From: Panonychus citri
Lineage: Eukaryota; Arthropoda; Arachnida; Trombidiformes; Tetranychidae
Direction: 5' to 3'
Length of the DNA stretch: 64,000 bases
NCBI RefSeq assembly: GCF_014898815.1
Contig: NW_026515541.1
Coordinates: 1,240,001 to 1,304,000, forward strand
Shown one piece after another: positions 12,180-23,989 of this stretch; the first letter of the stretch is position 1; each line of letters starts with the position of its first letter. The notes under the pieces are model-generated. The model was given only the letters and a program-made list of their open reading frames with translations, was not told the origin of the DNA and did not search any database. The translations under genes and the position numbers were made by a program.

Positions 12180-13186
12180 ATGAGTCAACCCTTGGAACCA
12201 TCAAAGTTGAATGAAATCATCAGAAAGGTAACAATGATTGTGATTGAAATTGTTACACTAATTGTTTCAATACTTGTTATTTATATCAAAAGTTTGATAC
12301 ATTTAATTGTTGGTAAACCTGAGAAAAATGTATCTGGTCAAGTGGCAGTAGTCACTGGAGCTGGACATGGATTAGGTAAACAATTATCACTACAATTATC
12401 TCGTAAAGGTGTTAAAGTTGCTTTAATTGATATAAATCAATTTGGAATTGATTCAGTTAAAGATGAAATTATGATGACCGGTGGTCAAGCTTTCGCATAC
12501 AAATGTGATGTAACCAATGAATCAATGGTAAAACAAGTGATGGAGACAATCAAAAGTGACCTTGGACCTGTTGATATTTTAATCAATAACGCAGGTATAA
12601 CACATTGTACACCTTTCGTTGACCTTTCACCTGGACAGATAAGGAAAACCTTTGAGGTGAACACTTTATCTCATTTCTGGACAATATCTGCTGTCCTAAC
12701 GGAGATGATTGAACGGGATCAAGGTCACATTGTGGCCATTTCATCAATCGCCGGACTATTGGGCACTCCGAATGTGGTTGAATATTGTTCATCAAAGTTT
12801 GCGGTCAACGGACTAATGACCGCTCTCGAGAAAGAGATGCATATTGGCGGAGCAAATGCCAATGTCCATTTTACAACCGTTTGTCCGCTCATCATGAACA
12901 CCGGAATGTTCAAAAGGCCAAAAACCCGTTTCTCTTCATTATTGCCAATCTGTTCACCTGAAGATGTTGCATCGACCATAATTAAATCAATGCTTCAAAA
13001 TGATTCCTTAATTACAGTTCCTCAATCAGCAATGGCAATTTACAGATTAGAAAAGTAAGTTAATCAATTGATGTGACAATCAAATTAAACTAATTGTTAT
13101 CCTTTTAATTGTTCAACAGGATTGTACCAGAAGAAGCTGCTAAAAAGGTTCAAGATTGGCTCGATTATGGAGTTGGTTCCCATTGA
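12180..13186 (+). CDS. short-chain dehydrogenase/reductase, membrane-anchored (SDR16C-like)
   Basis: This is an NAD(P)-dependent oxidoreductase with a Rossmann fold, 313 residues long. An N-terminal hydrophobic anchor covers about residues 18-38. The cofactor motif TGAGHGLG is at 59-66, NNAG at 136-139, and the catalytic Ser188/189, Tyr202 and Lys206 (YCSSK) are all present. Layout and anchor resemble epidermal retinol dehydrogenase 2 and related microsomal retinol or hydroxysteroid dehydrogenases; the substrate cannot be told from the sequence. There are two exons: 12180-13054 and 13120-13186, joined in frame at AA|G. The start at 12180 precedes the anchor directly; an in-frame GTG lies further up and is unlikely. 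A decayed copy of the gene's start lies at 8302-8450. Confidence 0.88.
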
Positions 13187-13413
13187 TTAACAATCAATTC
13201 CTTCAATTGAGTCTATTAATTAACATGTTTAATTGTCTCAATTTGAGATCAAGTGATTTACTAATGATGAAAAGTTTTGATACTTTAATTGTAAACATTT
13301 TATGTGATATTAAATTGAGTTTTTCTTTTGATTGTTTCAATTTGAAAGTGAATGATTATTAGAATCCTTTGATTAGATTAATTGGAGAGCTAATTATCTT
13401 TGAGCAATTTAAA

Positions 13414-16360
13414 ATGTCATCTAATTCGGTATCTAAATCTTGCGTGTTTAAATGTTGCCGATCGACCTGGAAAATATTTCGACCTTTAGTGACATCGACG
13501 ATTTACCCGTGGAGACACTCGAAAGGTTCAACGGTCTCTCGACTTGGACTTTGGGAGTTTTATCAAGAGTTGAATGTTATTCGAGAAGAGGGAATTGTGA
13601 TCATTGGACATTCGGTTAAATATTCCATGTACCATGTGCTTGTCCGTCGATCAAAGTCCAACCTTAATGTTCCAGCCCGAAAATTACGAGCCGTTTACAC
13701 GGTTTTCCGTGATTCGGACGAGACGATTGTCAATCAAATCTGGGATCAAGTGGCCTCAATTATCAACGCACTTTTACCGTTTCTCAAACCTTACCTTTAC
13801 CTGACTGAGATTCGGATGTTGACTGACATTATGAAAATAGTCACTTGTGATAATCCGAACTACACTTCAGCCCATGTTGCCGCTAAGCTCCAACTAATGC
13901 CAGTTTTTAATGCTAAAAATAAACTTGTAATCGATCATCTTAACGATCGTGTTGAGCCCATCGGACAAACGCCTTTAATGATTGCGATTCAATCTCAGAA
14001 CTTTGTGCTTGTTAAACTGCTCGTTGATCTTGGGGCCAGTTTATTGCTGACCGATTTTCGTTCAGATTCAATTCTTCATTATGCCGCTTTATCGAATAAT
14101 ATTATATTTAAGTACTTATTGGATCGGGTGAAATCGAAACACAATTTGCTTAGTATGTTAAGACGTCGTAATAATAAAGGTTATTTGCCGCTTCATTGGT
14201 GTTGTTACTCAGGTCACGTTGAGAATATGTGTGATCTGCTTAGACTGTCACTTCCGTCATCCCTGTTACTCCTTGAACCACAAGTTAAGAGTAAATCCAA
14301 CAATAAGGTCAAAAAATGTAACTCACTAAGTGACGACTTAACTGGAATTATTAATTACAAGGAATCGGAAGTTACTAACACTTCTCATGGGACTGGTGCT
14401 CAGCAAGGTCACTATTCGCGTACTTTAAGTTCCTCTGGTTCTGAGCGTAATGTTATGGTCTGTATGACAATCGCGAACGATGAAAAGATAGTATTCACTT
14501 CTGAGATGATCGCCGATCTTGACCCTTCAGAGATGATGCTTGGCGGGTCACCGATCCATTGGGCCAAAACTCGGCGTTTATTGGAAAACCTTCTCGAAAA
14601 TACCAACATCCCGCTTGATGCGGTCAACTTTAAACAAGAAACTCCACTTCATGTGATGACTCGAAGACGTCGGTTAAAATGTGCGGTCATTTTATTATCA
14701 AGAGGTGTCGATGTACTCGCTCAAGATGCTAAAGGTAACACTCCGATGCATCGAGCGGTACAAAAAGAGGATATTTCTATGGTCCAAGCTTTGATCGCTT
14801 TCGATTCAGATATAAATGGCCTTAACAATCGCCGTCAAACCCCTCGACACATCGCGGCAACCAAAGGTTCAGCTGTGTCAAGTATTATAGTTAATGTTTT
14901 ACACCGAGTGGGAGCCAAAAGATGCCCTCCGGGTAGGAAAAAGTGTAAAGATGATTGTGCACACGAAGCGAAAGGTTAGTCAACAATTAAGCGCAACAAT
15001 TAACAAACAGTTAATGAGCATAAAAAAACCTCGACAACAAACAAAGCAATTAAATACTTTTACCTTGAATCATTAAAACCAATTAACTAGATAATTGTTA
15101 CCAATTTGAAAACAATTTACTGATCACAATCAAAACCTGTAATTCAACCTAATTAAAGTTTGATTTACTTTCGCAATTCGTTCAGGTATTGGTACATCGT
15201 TTCCAAAATGGGTTAATTATGAAAACGAATCACCGTACGAAGATTTTATGAACGTTCGAGGAGCTGAAATCGAAAGGAAATTAAGTAAATGTAATAATCC
15301 CGCTCGAATGATTTGCCTTGACGGCGGTGGAACTCGAGGTTTATTTACTTGTTGCGCTCTAATTGAGATTGAACGTCGATTGAAAAAGCCACTTCGAGAA
15401 TACTTTGAATGGTGGGTTGGTACATCTTCGGGTGCGTTGATTGCTTCGCTAATTGTACTCGGAACACCTTTACATCAGATCAGATCAATGTACTATCAGA
15501 CGAAGGACAAAATTTTCACGGGTCCGAGGCCATACAACTCGGAGCTTCTCGAAAAGTTGATGAAGGAGCGGATGGGACCTTCAACGAAAATGGATGACAT
15601 CAAAGACGGGAAAAGATTATTGATCACGGCAGTTACGACTCATCATAATCCGGCTGAACTTTACATGTTCCGTAACATCCCGTCGACGACTGAGCTATTG
15701 AATCCTGGCGAAGAGCCCGTTAGTCCTCCAAAATCATCGCCTTCGTCCTCTAAATCAAATGCCAGTTTACCCAATTTAGCCTGTAATTATAAAGATCATT
15801 TGATCTGGCATGCGTGTCGAGCCTCTGGTGCTGCACCGAGTTATTTCAGCGCTTTTGGACCTTTTATCGACGGTGGAGTCTTATCCAATAACCCGACCCT
15901 TGACGGGATGTGTGAATTTTTCCAATACAATAGAGCTCTTGAAACGGTCAACAAGAAAACGGAAATTCAACAATTAACTCTTGTTCTGTCCATGGGAACA
16001 GGTAAAGCACCGATTTTACCAGCGCATCTTGTTGACATTGGACCAATTATGGCCTCGTCGATATTTACTCTACCAGAAGCGCTCAAAACCGCTCTTTCTC
16101 TTCAAGAATTGGTACACATGATGATTACGACGACCCTTCAAACCGATGGTCATGTCAACAAAAGAGCTCAAGCTTGGTGCAGTTCGTTGTCCATTCCCTA
16201 TTACCGCTTAACTCCACCGATGTCCGAGGAATTGCTGCTCAATGTCACCGATGATATCGAAATCGTAAACGGGATGTGGGAAACCAAGGCCTACATGTAC
16301 GCTCTGAGTCCATTTCTCGATTCGCTGGTTCGAACTCTGGAAAGTCCCGTAAACAGATAA
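13414..16360 (+). CDS. PLA2G6: calcium-independent phospholipase A2 (ankyrin repeats plus patatin domain)
   Basis: This enzyme hydrolyses the sn-2 acyl chain of phospholipids (iPLA2-beta/VIA family; membrane remodelling and mitochondria). It is 911 residues, slightly longer than the usual roughly 800. There are two exons: 13414-14974 and 15186-16360, with the phase-1 junction giving a Gly codon. The first exon carries about six ankyrin repeats (for example GQTPLMIAIQS, GYLPLHWCCYSGHVE, GNTPMHRAVQKEDIS). The second carries the patatin lipase: the oxyanion loop DGGGTRG from residue 566, nucleophile Ser601 in GTSSG, and Asp749 in FIDGG, giving the Ser-Asp dyad. The ATG at 13414 is the first in the frame. 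An insert of about 70 residues (14280-14500) separates the third and fourth ankyrin units. Confidence 0.93.
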
Positions 16361-17265
16361 CTAAAGTATGGGGAGAAAAAAAACTTTTTCGAGATTAATT
16401 GAATTCTTGAATAATCGATGAATCGATTTTTTTTTGTTTTCTTGAATTTGTCATTTTAATGATTATCATTTGATACTAGAGGTAAATACAATAATGAATA
16501 AAATAAAACATCAACATTATTTTTTTTTCGTTTGTTAAATGAGACCAGAGAAAGCAAATTAATGGGTATACATATTGATGATAAACATGATGATGATTAA
16601 CAATTAAATCAACATTGGTACACATATGAGTTTGCAGGATTTGTAATTATTGTCAACCGGGTTAATTAAGATAATAAACAAATTATTTGGATTTTGTTTT
16701 GGTTAGATAAGTAATATGTTTGTGTATTGGGAAGGGGTAATATGAGAGAGTTTGTTGAAATGTTGATTAATGAAGATTATGTTTTGGTCTTTGTTGTTTT
16801 TGTTGTTGTTGTTGTTGTATGAGTTATACAATATGAAGTTTAAGAAAATCAGAAAAATAAATTGTGTTAATTTAATCTGAGATTGAAGTTAAACTAAACA
16901 TTAGAGATTAAAAAATAAGAAACTATTATTACGTAAGGTTGATGTTGTTGTTGATGTTGTGCATATTTTAAAGATGTATGAAGGTGAAGAGTAAATTTCA
17001 TTGAACATTTAATTATCCTTAAAGATTGAATCGTGATGGGGTATCAAGTTGGAGGAACAATTAATGTTAATTTATCTCTGTTGTTATTGTTGTTATGACG
17101 AATTTTTTTTTGTTGACTTTCCTTCAAGAAAATGATTACTTTTTGTTCAGGTGATGAAACTATTAGTTATGTTCACACATCCAAATTGTATCCATAGACT
17201 ACTGGATATTGTTTAATGTATTACTACCCTCATAGGTAGATGAAATTTCTGTCGGTCTTGTCCAA
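16361..17265. other. convergent spacer, phospholipase / MAF1
   Basis: This is about 900 bases of AT-rich DNA between two 3' ends. It contains a (GTT)n tract near 16795-16818 and other GTT-rich patches. No gene is seen. Confidence 0.6.
16497..16502 (+). terminator. AATAAA polyadenylation signal of the phospholipase gene
   Basis: An AATAAA occurs about 137 bases after the phospholipase stop codon, on its strand. A second near-match (AATAAAA) overlaps it. The placement fits a 3' UTR end; the motif is common by chance in AT-rich DNA. Confidence 0.4.
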
Positions 17266-17979
17266 CTAATCGCTTAAATCAATTGTATGCATGTCTTCAA
17301 TCCCTTCTTCATCGGATTCACTTCCGCTCAGTTCTCGGTAAGCCGTACATGTGAAAAAAACAATACGTTTCAACTTTTTGTTGTGGAAAAAATAGTTGAA
17401 TGACCAGAGGCTACCATCTTCCGCGTAAGGATCTGAACTTAAATCAGGATTGTAACTGTAAATTTCACACTCGGAGCAATTTATTTCTGCATCAATTGCA
17501 GACCAAAGTTGACTTCGAATGGCAGCAAATGCTTGATGAGCCGAAGTTGATAAAAAATTTGAATCAACAGCACTCATAACCCAACGTAAACTTGGTTCCT
17601 TACTAAATTCATCGCTTTTAGCATCACTGAAATCATAATCAGGTTGAAATGATGAATTCAACGTAGAGATGAGATAGAATAAGGTTTTACGAGATATTGT
17701 ATCACAAAGGTGACCATTACCTTCACCACCATCATCACTGTAGCTCAAACTTCGGGCTGGACTGAAGGAAAAAGATTGTATACTCTGTGGTGGAGAGAGA
17801 GCGTGAAGATCTGCAAAGGTTGTTCCAGGTTCGGCTCTCATTGTTTTGTATAATCTTTTATCATTACCAGCAAGTTTGCAAGAGTAGCTTTCAACTCGTC
17901 CGACAATAGTAAATTGTCCGGTATGAATTCTCAAAGCTGAATTGAGAGCTTCAAATTTAGTACTTTCCAGTAATTTCAT
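17266..17979 (-). CDS. MAF1: MAF1, repressor of RNA polymerase III
   Basis: This intronless gene encodes 237 residues. MAF1 binds RNA polymerase III and blocks its recruitment to tRNA and 5S promoters under stress, downstream of TOR. The three conserved blocks are visible: an N-terminal MKLLESTKFEALNSAL followed by GRVESYSCKLAG; a middle block SRKTLFYLISTLN and QPDYDFSDAKSDEFSKEPS; and a C-terminal block with SECEIYSYNPDL, then EDGSLWSFNYFF and KRIVFF. It ends with an acidic tail as in other animals. The ATG at 17979 starts the conserved block directly. It is divergent from USB1. Confidence 0.96.
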   Translation of the reverse strand: MKLLESTKFEALNSALRIHTGQFTIVGRVESYSCKLAGNDKRLYKTMRAEPGTTFADLHALSPPQSIQSFSFSPARSLSYSDDGGEGNGHLCDTISRKTLFYLISTLNSSFQPDYDFSDAKSDEFSKEPSLRWVMSAVDSNFLSTSAHQAFAAIRSQLWSAIDAEINCSECEIYSYNPDLSSDPYAEDGSLWSFNYFFHNKKLKRIVFFTCTAYRELSGSESDEEGIEDMHTIDLSD

Positions 17980-18030
17980 TTTCTTCCCTCTTTTTTTTAT
18001 GTTGTTGTTACAAGGATATTGTAATGTATG

Positions 18031-18451
18031 TGTGACTGTTGTTAAGGGTTTTCAAGAGGTGAGAATGAATGGTTGATGAATATCTCTTTTTTTCTCTCTT
18101 TTTTTTCCTTTGGTTTCACAGAACAAAATTATAAGATGGAATCTTTGTAATCACTTTAATAACGAACTGTTCTTACTTTGGCTTCCATTTTGAACGATAA
18201 AATTAAGTCTTCTCCTGAACACAAATACTGGGTGAAAGAATAGAGATGATAAGAAGAAAGGTGAGAACATTTGACCAACACGAACAGTAAAGGAAAATGA
18301 ACGATGAAGGTGAAGAAGTAAACGATTTACAAGTAGATGTTGAAGGTTAAGTAGAGAAAAGAACGAAGAATAAAAAAATTGTTGTTGATTTAATTCACAG
18401 TGGAAAGGAAATATCAGCCAAAATTGAAGAGAATTTTTTATGTTGCTCAGA
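18031..18451 (+). repeat. MAF1/USB1 spacer duplication, source block 1
   Basis: This block starts about 50 bases upstream of the MAF1 ATG. It matches 23328-23725 almost base for base over long stretches, for example from GGTTTCACAGAACAAAATTA onward. There are a few substitutions and a deletion of about 25 bases near the right end of the copy. Confidence 0.93.
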
Positions 18452-19151
18452 GATTGAGTGCAGATATTGAGCGAGAGAGACAAAGTGAGTGAGAACAGTA
18501 AACACTAGAGGTAATAAAATTGTTCACAATTGGTCACTAGTGGCAAATAAAGTAAGAGAATCAAAACAAAGATGATAGAAGAAAGAGAGAACCAGAAAAA
18601 AAGAGAGGGAGCGAAAGATGAAAACACAATCAACAGCAGCAGTTATGTAATTCAAGATGCTTAGATACTCTCACACAATAGAATGAAAGGACAGAGGAGG
18701 TAAAATAGAGAGAAATTCTCTCAGAGAATCAACCAAAGATATTAGAGAAAGAGAAAAAGCAAAATAAAGAGCAGGAGAGAGAAAGAGAAAGAAAAAAGAG
18801 AGAGGGAAAAAGGTTAAAAAAAGCGAAAACTGGAAGAGAGGAGAGAGAAGAAAAATATTCTGAGGTTGGTATAAACAAGGTTCTCATAGACAAAAAGAGA
18901 GAGAGAGAGAAAAAGTTAATCAGGTTATTCACTGAGAAATGGGGCAGCAGAATAAATTGTTGATAGCGATGCAATTTAAGTGGACACAGTTGATTGTTTC
19001 ACTTAATTAATTGGATAACAATTAGTCAATCACCAAGAAAAAGGTTAATTAAATTGGTTAACTTGACTTACCGTTTAGATGACAGTTGGTTGACAAGAAG
19101 CTTAACACTGAAACTCCTCCTCTTTCCTCTTTCCTCTTATCTCATTTTTCT

Positions 19152-19325
19152 CTTTTTCTCTGTCTACTTTTCTGTCTACAAAAGAATAAAATTTTATTCT
19201 ATTCTCTTTGCGTTCTGATGGTGGCGCCACTTTCGTTTTCTATTCTTTTTTGTTTTGGTTTTGTTTTTCTTTCTTTTGATGATTTAATTATGATTGATTG
19301 AGAATTTGATTGTAGCTACTGTGTT
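19152..19325 (+). repeat. MAF1/USB1 spacer duplication, source block 2
   Basis: This block matches 23745-23915 (shared core TTTGCGTTCTGATGGTGGCG). The 0.7 kb between blocks 1 and 2 here is missing from the copy. A third collinear match is USB1's first exon (19748-19761 against 23976-23989). Confidence 0.9.
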
Positions 19326-19747
19326 GTTTTTTCCCGTTTTCGTTTTTTTTTTATGTTTCTTAATTTCTGCTAATTGTGTGATTTAATTACTTGTTTAACA
19401 TTGATGATCGATCATCTCCTTAATCTTAAAGGTCATTGATTTGTTTGTTTTTATCTTTGTAAGGAAAGGATTTTAATGTTGATGACCGATCGTTGAAGTG
19501 ACTAATTGTTGTTGGTGTTTTTTTTTGTTATCTCTTGATTTAGACAATTTATCATTGACTCTTGTTAATTGTTAATTGTTTATCATTTTCTTATTCTTGT
19601 CTGGCATTTAATCAACTTTCAAGTAATCTGTTTACTGTTAATCTAAAGTCTCATGTTTCTTTTTTACTTCAAGTTGTTCAATCGGTTGTCATAGTTTTCT
19701 TTTCTCTAACATTTTGATTATTTTTTGAATATTAAGTGTTAATCATC

Positions 19748-20714
19748 ATGACATCGTCAAGGTAACTATATTTGGTTGTTCATTTTTCAAATTCGAATAA
19801 TTTTTACTAATTTTGTGTGTATTTTCTTCTCATTTTCTTCAGGTTACCTTTGCCTAAATTTATTTCTGATGATGAGAATAAACAACAACCCGATGATTCA
19901 TCTATTGTTACATCTGATGGTCGAGTCCGATCTTATCCTCATGTTCGAGGTCAATGGACAACATTCATCTACAGTGAAGGTAAATCATTGTTTCCATTTG
20001 GTGACTTAATCGTTTTCTATTCAATCTAATGGATAATTGTTTTGTTTATTTCTCTTATTAGTTCCTTGTCATTCACTCATTCATTTAACTGATTATATCG
20101 CTGATTATGGTGATAATATTGATCTAATTGATGATATTCATGTTTCATTGATTAGAGGTCATCATGCTCTCTCTTTTCATCAAATTACTCCTTTTATATC
20201 ATCTCTCCGAGATAGATTGTCTAATTGTCAATCTTTCGATGTTTATTTATCTACTTTCAAATTATTTACCAATGATGAAGGTACCAGATCTTTCGTGTGC
20301 CTTTGTGAGCCCAAATTACAAATTGATTCAACTAATTGTCGTAATTCTCGATTGGTTCGTGATAAGATTATGAAAACATTGGATGAATTTAAAAGTGCAG
20401 TTAAAATATCAACAGGTGATGATGAACGTTTCATAAGTGATAACTCAGAAACTGATGAGTTCACTTTCCATACTAGTCTTGCTTGGTGTTCACCAGAATC
20501 AAATGAATCAGCCAAAAAGTTAATCACACAATTAGATGTAAGTTAAAAGTACCTGTGAATTGGTTAATTATCTCAATTGGTCAAACATTCATAAGTTATT
20601 TTTACTTTTCGTTATCATCAACAGGAACTAATGGATGGATACCTAAAGATAAATATTAACACGATCAAGATTAATACTGGAAATATTTGCCATACAATTG
20701 ATCTGAAAAGTTGA
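19748..20714 (+). CDS. USB1: USB1, U6 snRNA 3'-5' exoribonuclease/phosphodiesterase
   Basis: USB1 trims the oligo-U tail of U6 snRNA in the nucleus. It is a 2H phosphoesterase with two HxS motifs, and both are present: HVS at residues 77-79 and HTS at 187-189 (in FHTSLAWC). The protein is 238 residues from four exons: 19748-19761 (14 bases, MTSS plus two bases), 19843-19979, 20062-20537 and 20625-20714. All have GT-AG borders and consistent phase. The arginine after MTSS is split across the first junction and leads into LPLPKF. The tail ICHTIDLKS resembles the family C-terminus. The gene is divergent from MAF1 and its stop lies about 150 bases from the convergent Smr gene. A relic of exon 1 lies at 23976. 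Confidence 0.93.
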
Positions 20715-20867
20715 TGAAAATGAAAACAAAATCAGTTGTGATTCATTTTTGATTACCTTTGTTACTAAAAATATATTCTTTTGTCTTGCTAAATTAATGT
20801 TAACATGTGAAGATTTACAGAAATAGAAAGAAAAAAGTATAAATTGAAGTGATATGTTTAGGTTTGG

Positions 20868-22823
20868 TTAGGGAAGTGTCACGGAAATTACTCCAGGGTT
20901 AATGATTTCATAACGATAATGTTTCTGTTTAAGATAATTAATGACCAAAGGTTTTAATCGAGGACCAGCAACACTATGAGCTCCTCGGCCAGTGATGATT
21001 AAAAGTCGAAGTCGATTCAATTTACGTCGATTCAATTCGTCAAGTTTATTGCTCAAGTAACTACCAAGTGTTGTTAATACTTCATTCGTATGGACTCCGT
21101 GTAGATCAAGAGTATTTGCTGGATTAGCTCGAACAACAGTCTCGATAACTTGACTTCGTAGTTGTAAGATTTTACGATCAAATTCCTGAGCTTGTCCTTT
21201 ATAATAACTCGCAACTGCGTACATTTTTGCTTGGAAGGCGGTATTTCCTTTCTCAGAAAATTCCCTCTTTTTGTCAACACATTGAGTAATTTCACCGCGT
21301 AATTGTCTGATCACATCGCCAGCATTAAAGGAGCCACTTGGTGATGATGATCGTTGTGAATTGATGTAAAAAGTGGCTTCACCATGATCATTAACGTAAC
21401 CAGTTTCTTCCTTGATTAAGGCATCAACTTCGGGAGTTATGGTAATCTGGATGCCTAAAGTATCTTCAATGCATTCAATTGTTTCCTTGATTCGGTAAGC
21501 ATTGGCTTCAAACAATTCCTCCAAAGCTTTTTCGTCCAAACCTGGAAATGAACGTTTCAATGCTTCTCTCTTCAACTTTGTGGATATTGCATGTTTAGAA
21601 TTGGCTTGATTTGGTTGTGATGAATTAAATTCCTTCCGACTAAGACTGATGGCCATTTCTAGATCCATGATCTCTTGAAAGGCACTTTTAGGCTCAATAG
21701 GCGCTTCTTTACTTATATTTGCTTTAGATTCCTTTTTATTTGTATTGACAGTGTTGGTTACCTTGGCACTCGAAGGTTTGTTAAACGATAAAAAGCTGAA
21801 AGGGTTAACGTATTGAGCGGGTTTATCTTTTGATTGTGAGTTGTAAGCATTGATCCAAAGATAGTGAATCAATCGGGCCACTTCTTTACTACAATTCACT
21901 CTAAGGTATTTCTCATCAATTTCGCCTTCTTTCAATACTTGGCCGAATGAAGATTGCAATTCAACAGCAAACGCAGGATCAAGATAGAAAGAATATTGAG
22001 CAGATTGTTGATCCAAATTTCCTAAACCTAATTGATTTGCAATGTCAAACGCATCATTTTCCAATTGACAAGAGTTGAACTCCTCAGCTGATGGTGATGG
22101 TGATGAAGTTGTAGACGATGATTCTAGAATATTCTCATCAAAATTGGCAGCATTAACCTGATTGCCCATTGTAGAAGACGTGGTGAAATGTTGTTCATTA
22201 AATTGACTTAGCAAATTAAAGGCCCATTGATAATCACCGTGACAGGCATTGAGTACTTCTTCAATGTGGGTTGATTCAGCAAGCGGGAAATCATAAGAAA
22301 GCTTAGCCACCTTCTCATCGTAACCAAGATAACCAGCAAATCCTTCACAATATGTACCCCGATCAATCTTGGGATCACATCGAGATCTAAGATATTCCTT
22401 TGAGAAAACAATCCCATCGTCGTCTATAGTTGTCTCAACACCATTACACCAACCACCATCATGATCAGGTTTAGATACACTTGGATATACAATCTCATCA
22501 GCGCCTAAATCAAAAGCAAACCCATTCTGCTCAACTTCCAATAAAGCCCAATCTCGATCTTCAACTTGGGTTGAACGATTGCATAAAAGTTTTACTTCAA
22601 ATTCTTCCTCCACCTTTGGTTCAACCTTTGATTCTCCTGGAAATGGTGGAATCTCCCAATTGAATGCACCACCATTAGCACCCAAACCAAGTGAACCGAT
22701 GAGTCTTTTGGGTCCTTTTTTTCCACCAAATGAACTTGCTAAAGAATTAGTAGCAGGCGTAGTTGTTGTTGAGGATAATGAGGTAGAAGATGAAGAAGAA
22801 ATTGTCGGTGATCCATTCATCAT
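20868..22823 (-). CDS. N4BP2-like protein: CUE-like, DUF1771 and Smr domains
   Basis: This single-exon gene encodes 651 residues and has an in-frame stop just upstream of the tandem ATGs at 22823. The C-terminus is an Smr domain (about 560-651) with the LDLHG motif, GRGAHS and a closing beta strand; Smr domains of this type are RNA or DNA endonucleases, often in mRNA quality control (NONU-1/Cue2 and N4BP2). Just before it lies DUF1771 (about 500-560). An Leu/Glu-rich CUE-like segment (SFPGLDEKALEELFEAN) lies near 430-460 and a similar one near 185-210. The N-terminus is Ser/Thr-rich and disordered. The P-loop kinase domain of vertebrate N4BP2 is not present, so this is the short architecture. 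Confidence 0.88.
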   Translation of the reverse strand: MMNGSPTISSSSSTSLSSTTTTPATNSLASSFGGKKGPKRLIGSLGLGANGGAFNWEIPPFPGESKVEPKVEEEFEVKLLCNRSTQVEDRDWALLEVEQNGFAFDLGADEIVYPSVSKPDHDGGWCNGVETTIDDDGIVFSKEYLRSRCDPKIDRGTYCEGFAGYLGYDEKVAKLSYDFPLAESTHIEEVLNACHGDYQWAFNLLSQFNEQHFTTSSTMGNQVNAANFDENILESSSTTSSPSPSAEEFNSCQLENDAFDIANQLGLGNLDQQSAQYSFYLDPAFAVELQSSFGQVLKEGEIDEKYLRVNCSKEVARLIHYLWINAYNSQSKDKPAQYVNPFSFLSFNKPSSAKVTNTVNTNKKESKANISKEAPIEPKSAFQEIMDLEMAISLSRKEFNSSQPNQANSKHAISTKLKREALKRSFPGLDEKALEELFEANAYRIKETIECIEDTLGIQITITPEVDALIKEETGYVNDHGEATFYINSQRSSSPSGSFNAGDVIRQLRGEITQCVDKKREFSEKGNTAFQAKMYAVASYYKGQAQEFDRKILQLRSQVIETVVRANPANTLDLHGVHTNEVLTTLGSYLSNKLDELNRRKLNRLRLLIITGRGAHSVAGPRLKPLVINYLKQKHYRYEIINPGVISVTLP

Positions 22824-23327
22824 TAACAGCGACTAAAAATTTAGTAATATGACTCAAAACAAACAGTGGCAAAGAACAAAAGTAAGATAACAAAATATCA
22901 GCAGAAAATGTGAAATAAAAACAATTGAAGTAAGAAAATAATGAACGTGGATTACAATGAATGGCAGGAATCAGATTAAAATGATGAAAAGAAAAAATTG
23001 AACATTTAAACAGATATAGTAACAATTATCATTCAGACAATTCCAATAGTAAGATTATCAATGGCACCAAAAAAAATAGAGAGCAAATAAAACAAAAACT
23101 GGAAATTTCTTTTATCTTATGGACTTTCTTAAACGTATCGGAAGATAATAAGGTTCACTGATAATGATGGATATTAATTGATTAATTAAATTATTAATTA
23201 GAATCATTTTCACACCGAATTTGTTAAGTGTTTATGACTGATGTCAACTTGTAATCACTAATTACGCTTAGGCTTAAGAGTGACAGCGCATTCTCATTAA
23301 TTTGAGTCAATTTTTCAATTTGGAAAC

Positions 23328-23915
23328 ATGTGACTGTTGTTAAGGGTTTTCAAGAGAATTAATGGTTGATGAATATCTCTTTTTTTCTCTCTTTTTTTCC
23401 TTTGGTTTCACAGAACAAAATTATAAGATGGAATCTTTGTAATCACTTTAATAACGAACTGTTCTTACTTTGGCTTCCATTTTGAACGATAAAATTAAGT
23501 CTTCTCCTGAACACAAATACTGGGTGAAAGAATAGAGATGATAAGAAGAAAGGTGAGAACATTTGACCAACACGAACAGCAAAGGAAAATGAACGATGAA
23601 GGTGAAGAAGTAAACGATTTGCAAGTAGATGTAGAAGGTGAAGTAGAGAAAAGAACGAAGAATAAAAAAATTGTTGTTGATTTAATTCACAATCGAAATT
23701 AAAGAGAATTTTTTATGTTGCCGAGCAACAGTTGATCTTTTCTTACTTTTTCTCTGTCTACTTTTCTGTCTACAAAAGAATAAAATTTTATTCTATTCTC
23801 TTTGCGTTCTGATGGTGGCGACACTTTCGTTTTCTATTCGCTTTTGTTTTGGATTTTTTTCTTCCTCTCTTTAGATGATTTAATTACCATCGAGAATTTA
23901 ATTGCAACCACTGTG
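23328..23915 (+). repeat. MAF1/USB1 spacer duplication, derived copy
   Basis: This is a copy of 18031-18451 and 19152-19325 in the same orientation and order, with the intervening 0.7 kb removed. The join is near 23725-23745. Much of block 1 is nearly identical to its source, so the event looks recent. It lies between two unrelated divergent genes. Confidence 0.93.
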
Positions 23916-23975
23916 TTGGTTTGAATTAAATTACTTCTACAACCGAGATAAAGTCATTTTTAAGTGTTTAGTTTC

Positions 23976-23989
23976 ATGACATGGTCAAG
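23976..23989 (+). pseudogene. relic of USB1 exon 1
   Basis: ATGACATGGTCAAG followed by GTGATT mirrors USB1 exon 1, ATGACATCGTCAAG followed by GTAACT, in collinear position after the duplicated spacer. No later USB1 exon follows, so it is non-functional as USB1. Confidence 0.7.

Larger units (their letters stand above)
17980..19747. promoter_or_regulatory. divergent spacer MAF1 (-) / USB1 (+)
   Basis: This 1.77-kb spacer holds the promoters of both genes. It is rich in GA (left, 18550-18910) and TC/T tracts (right). Blocks 18031-18451 and 19152-19325 recur at 23328-23725 and 23745-23915 in the next divergent spacer. No coding feature is supported; short frames inside come from purine runs. 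Confidence 0.6.
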
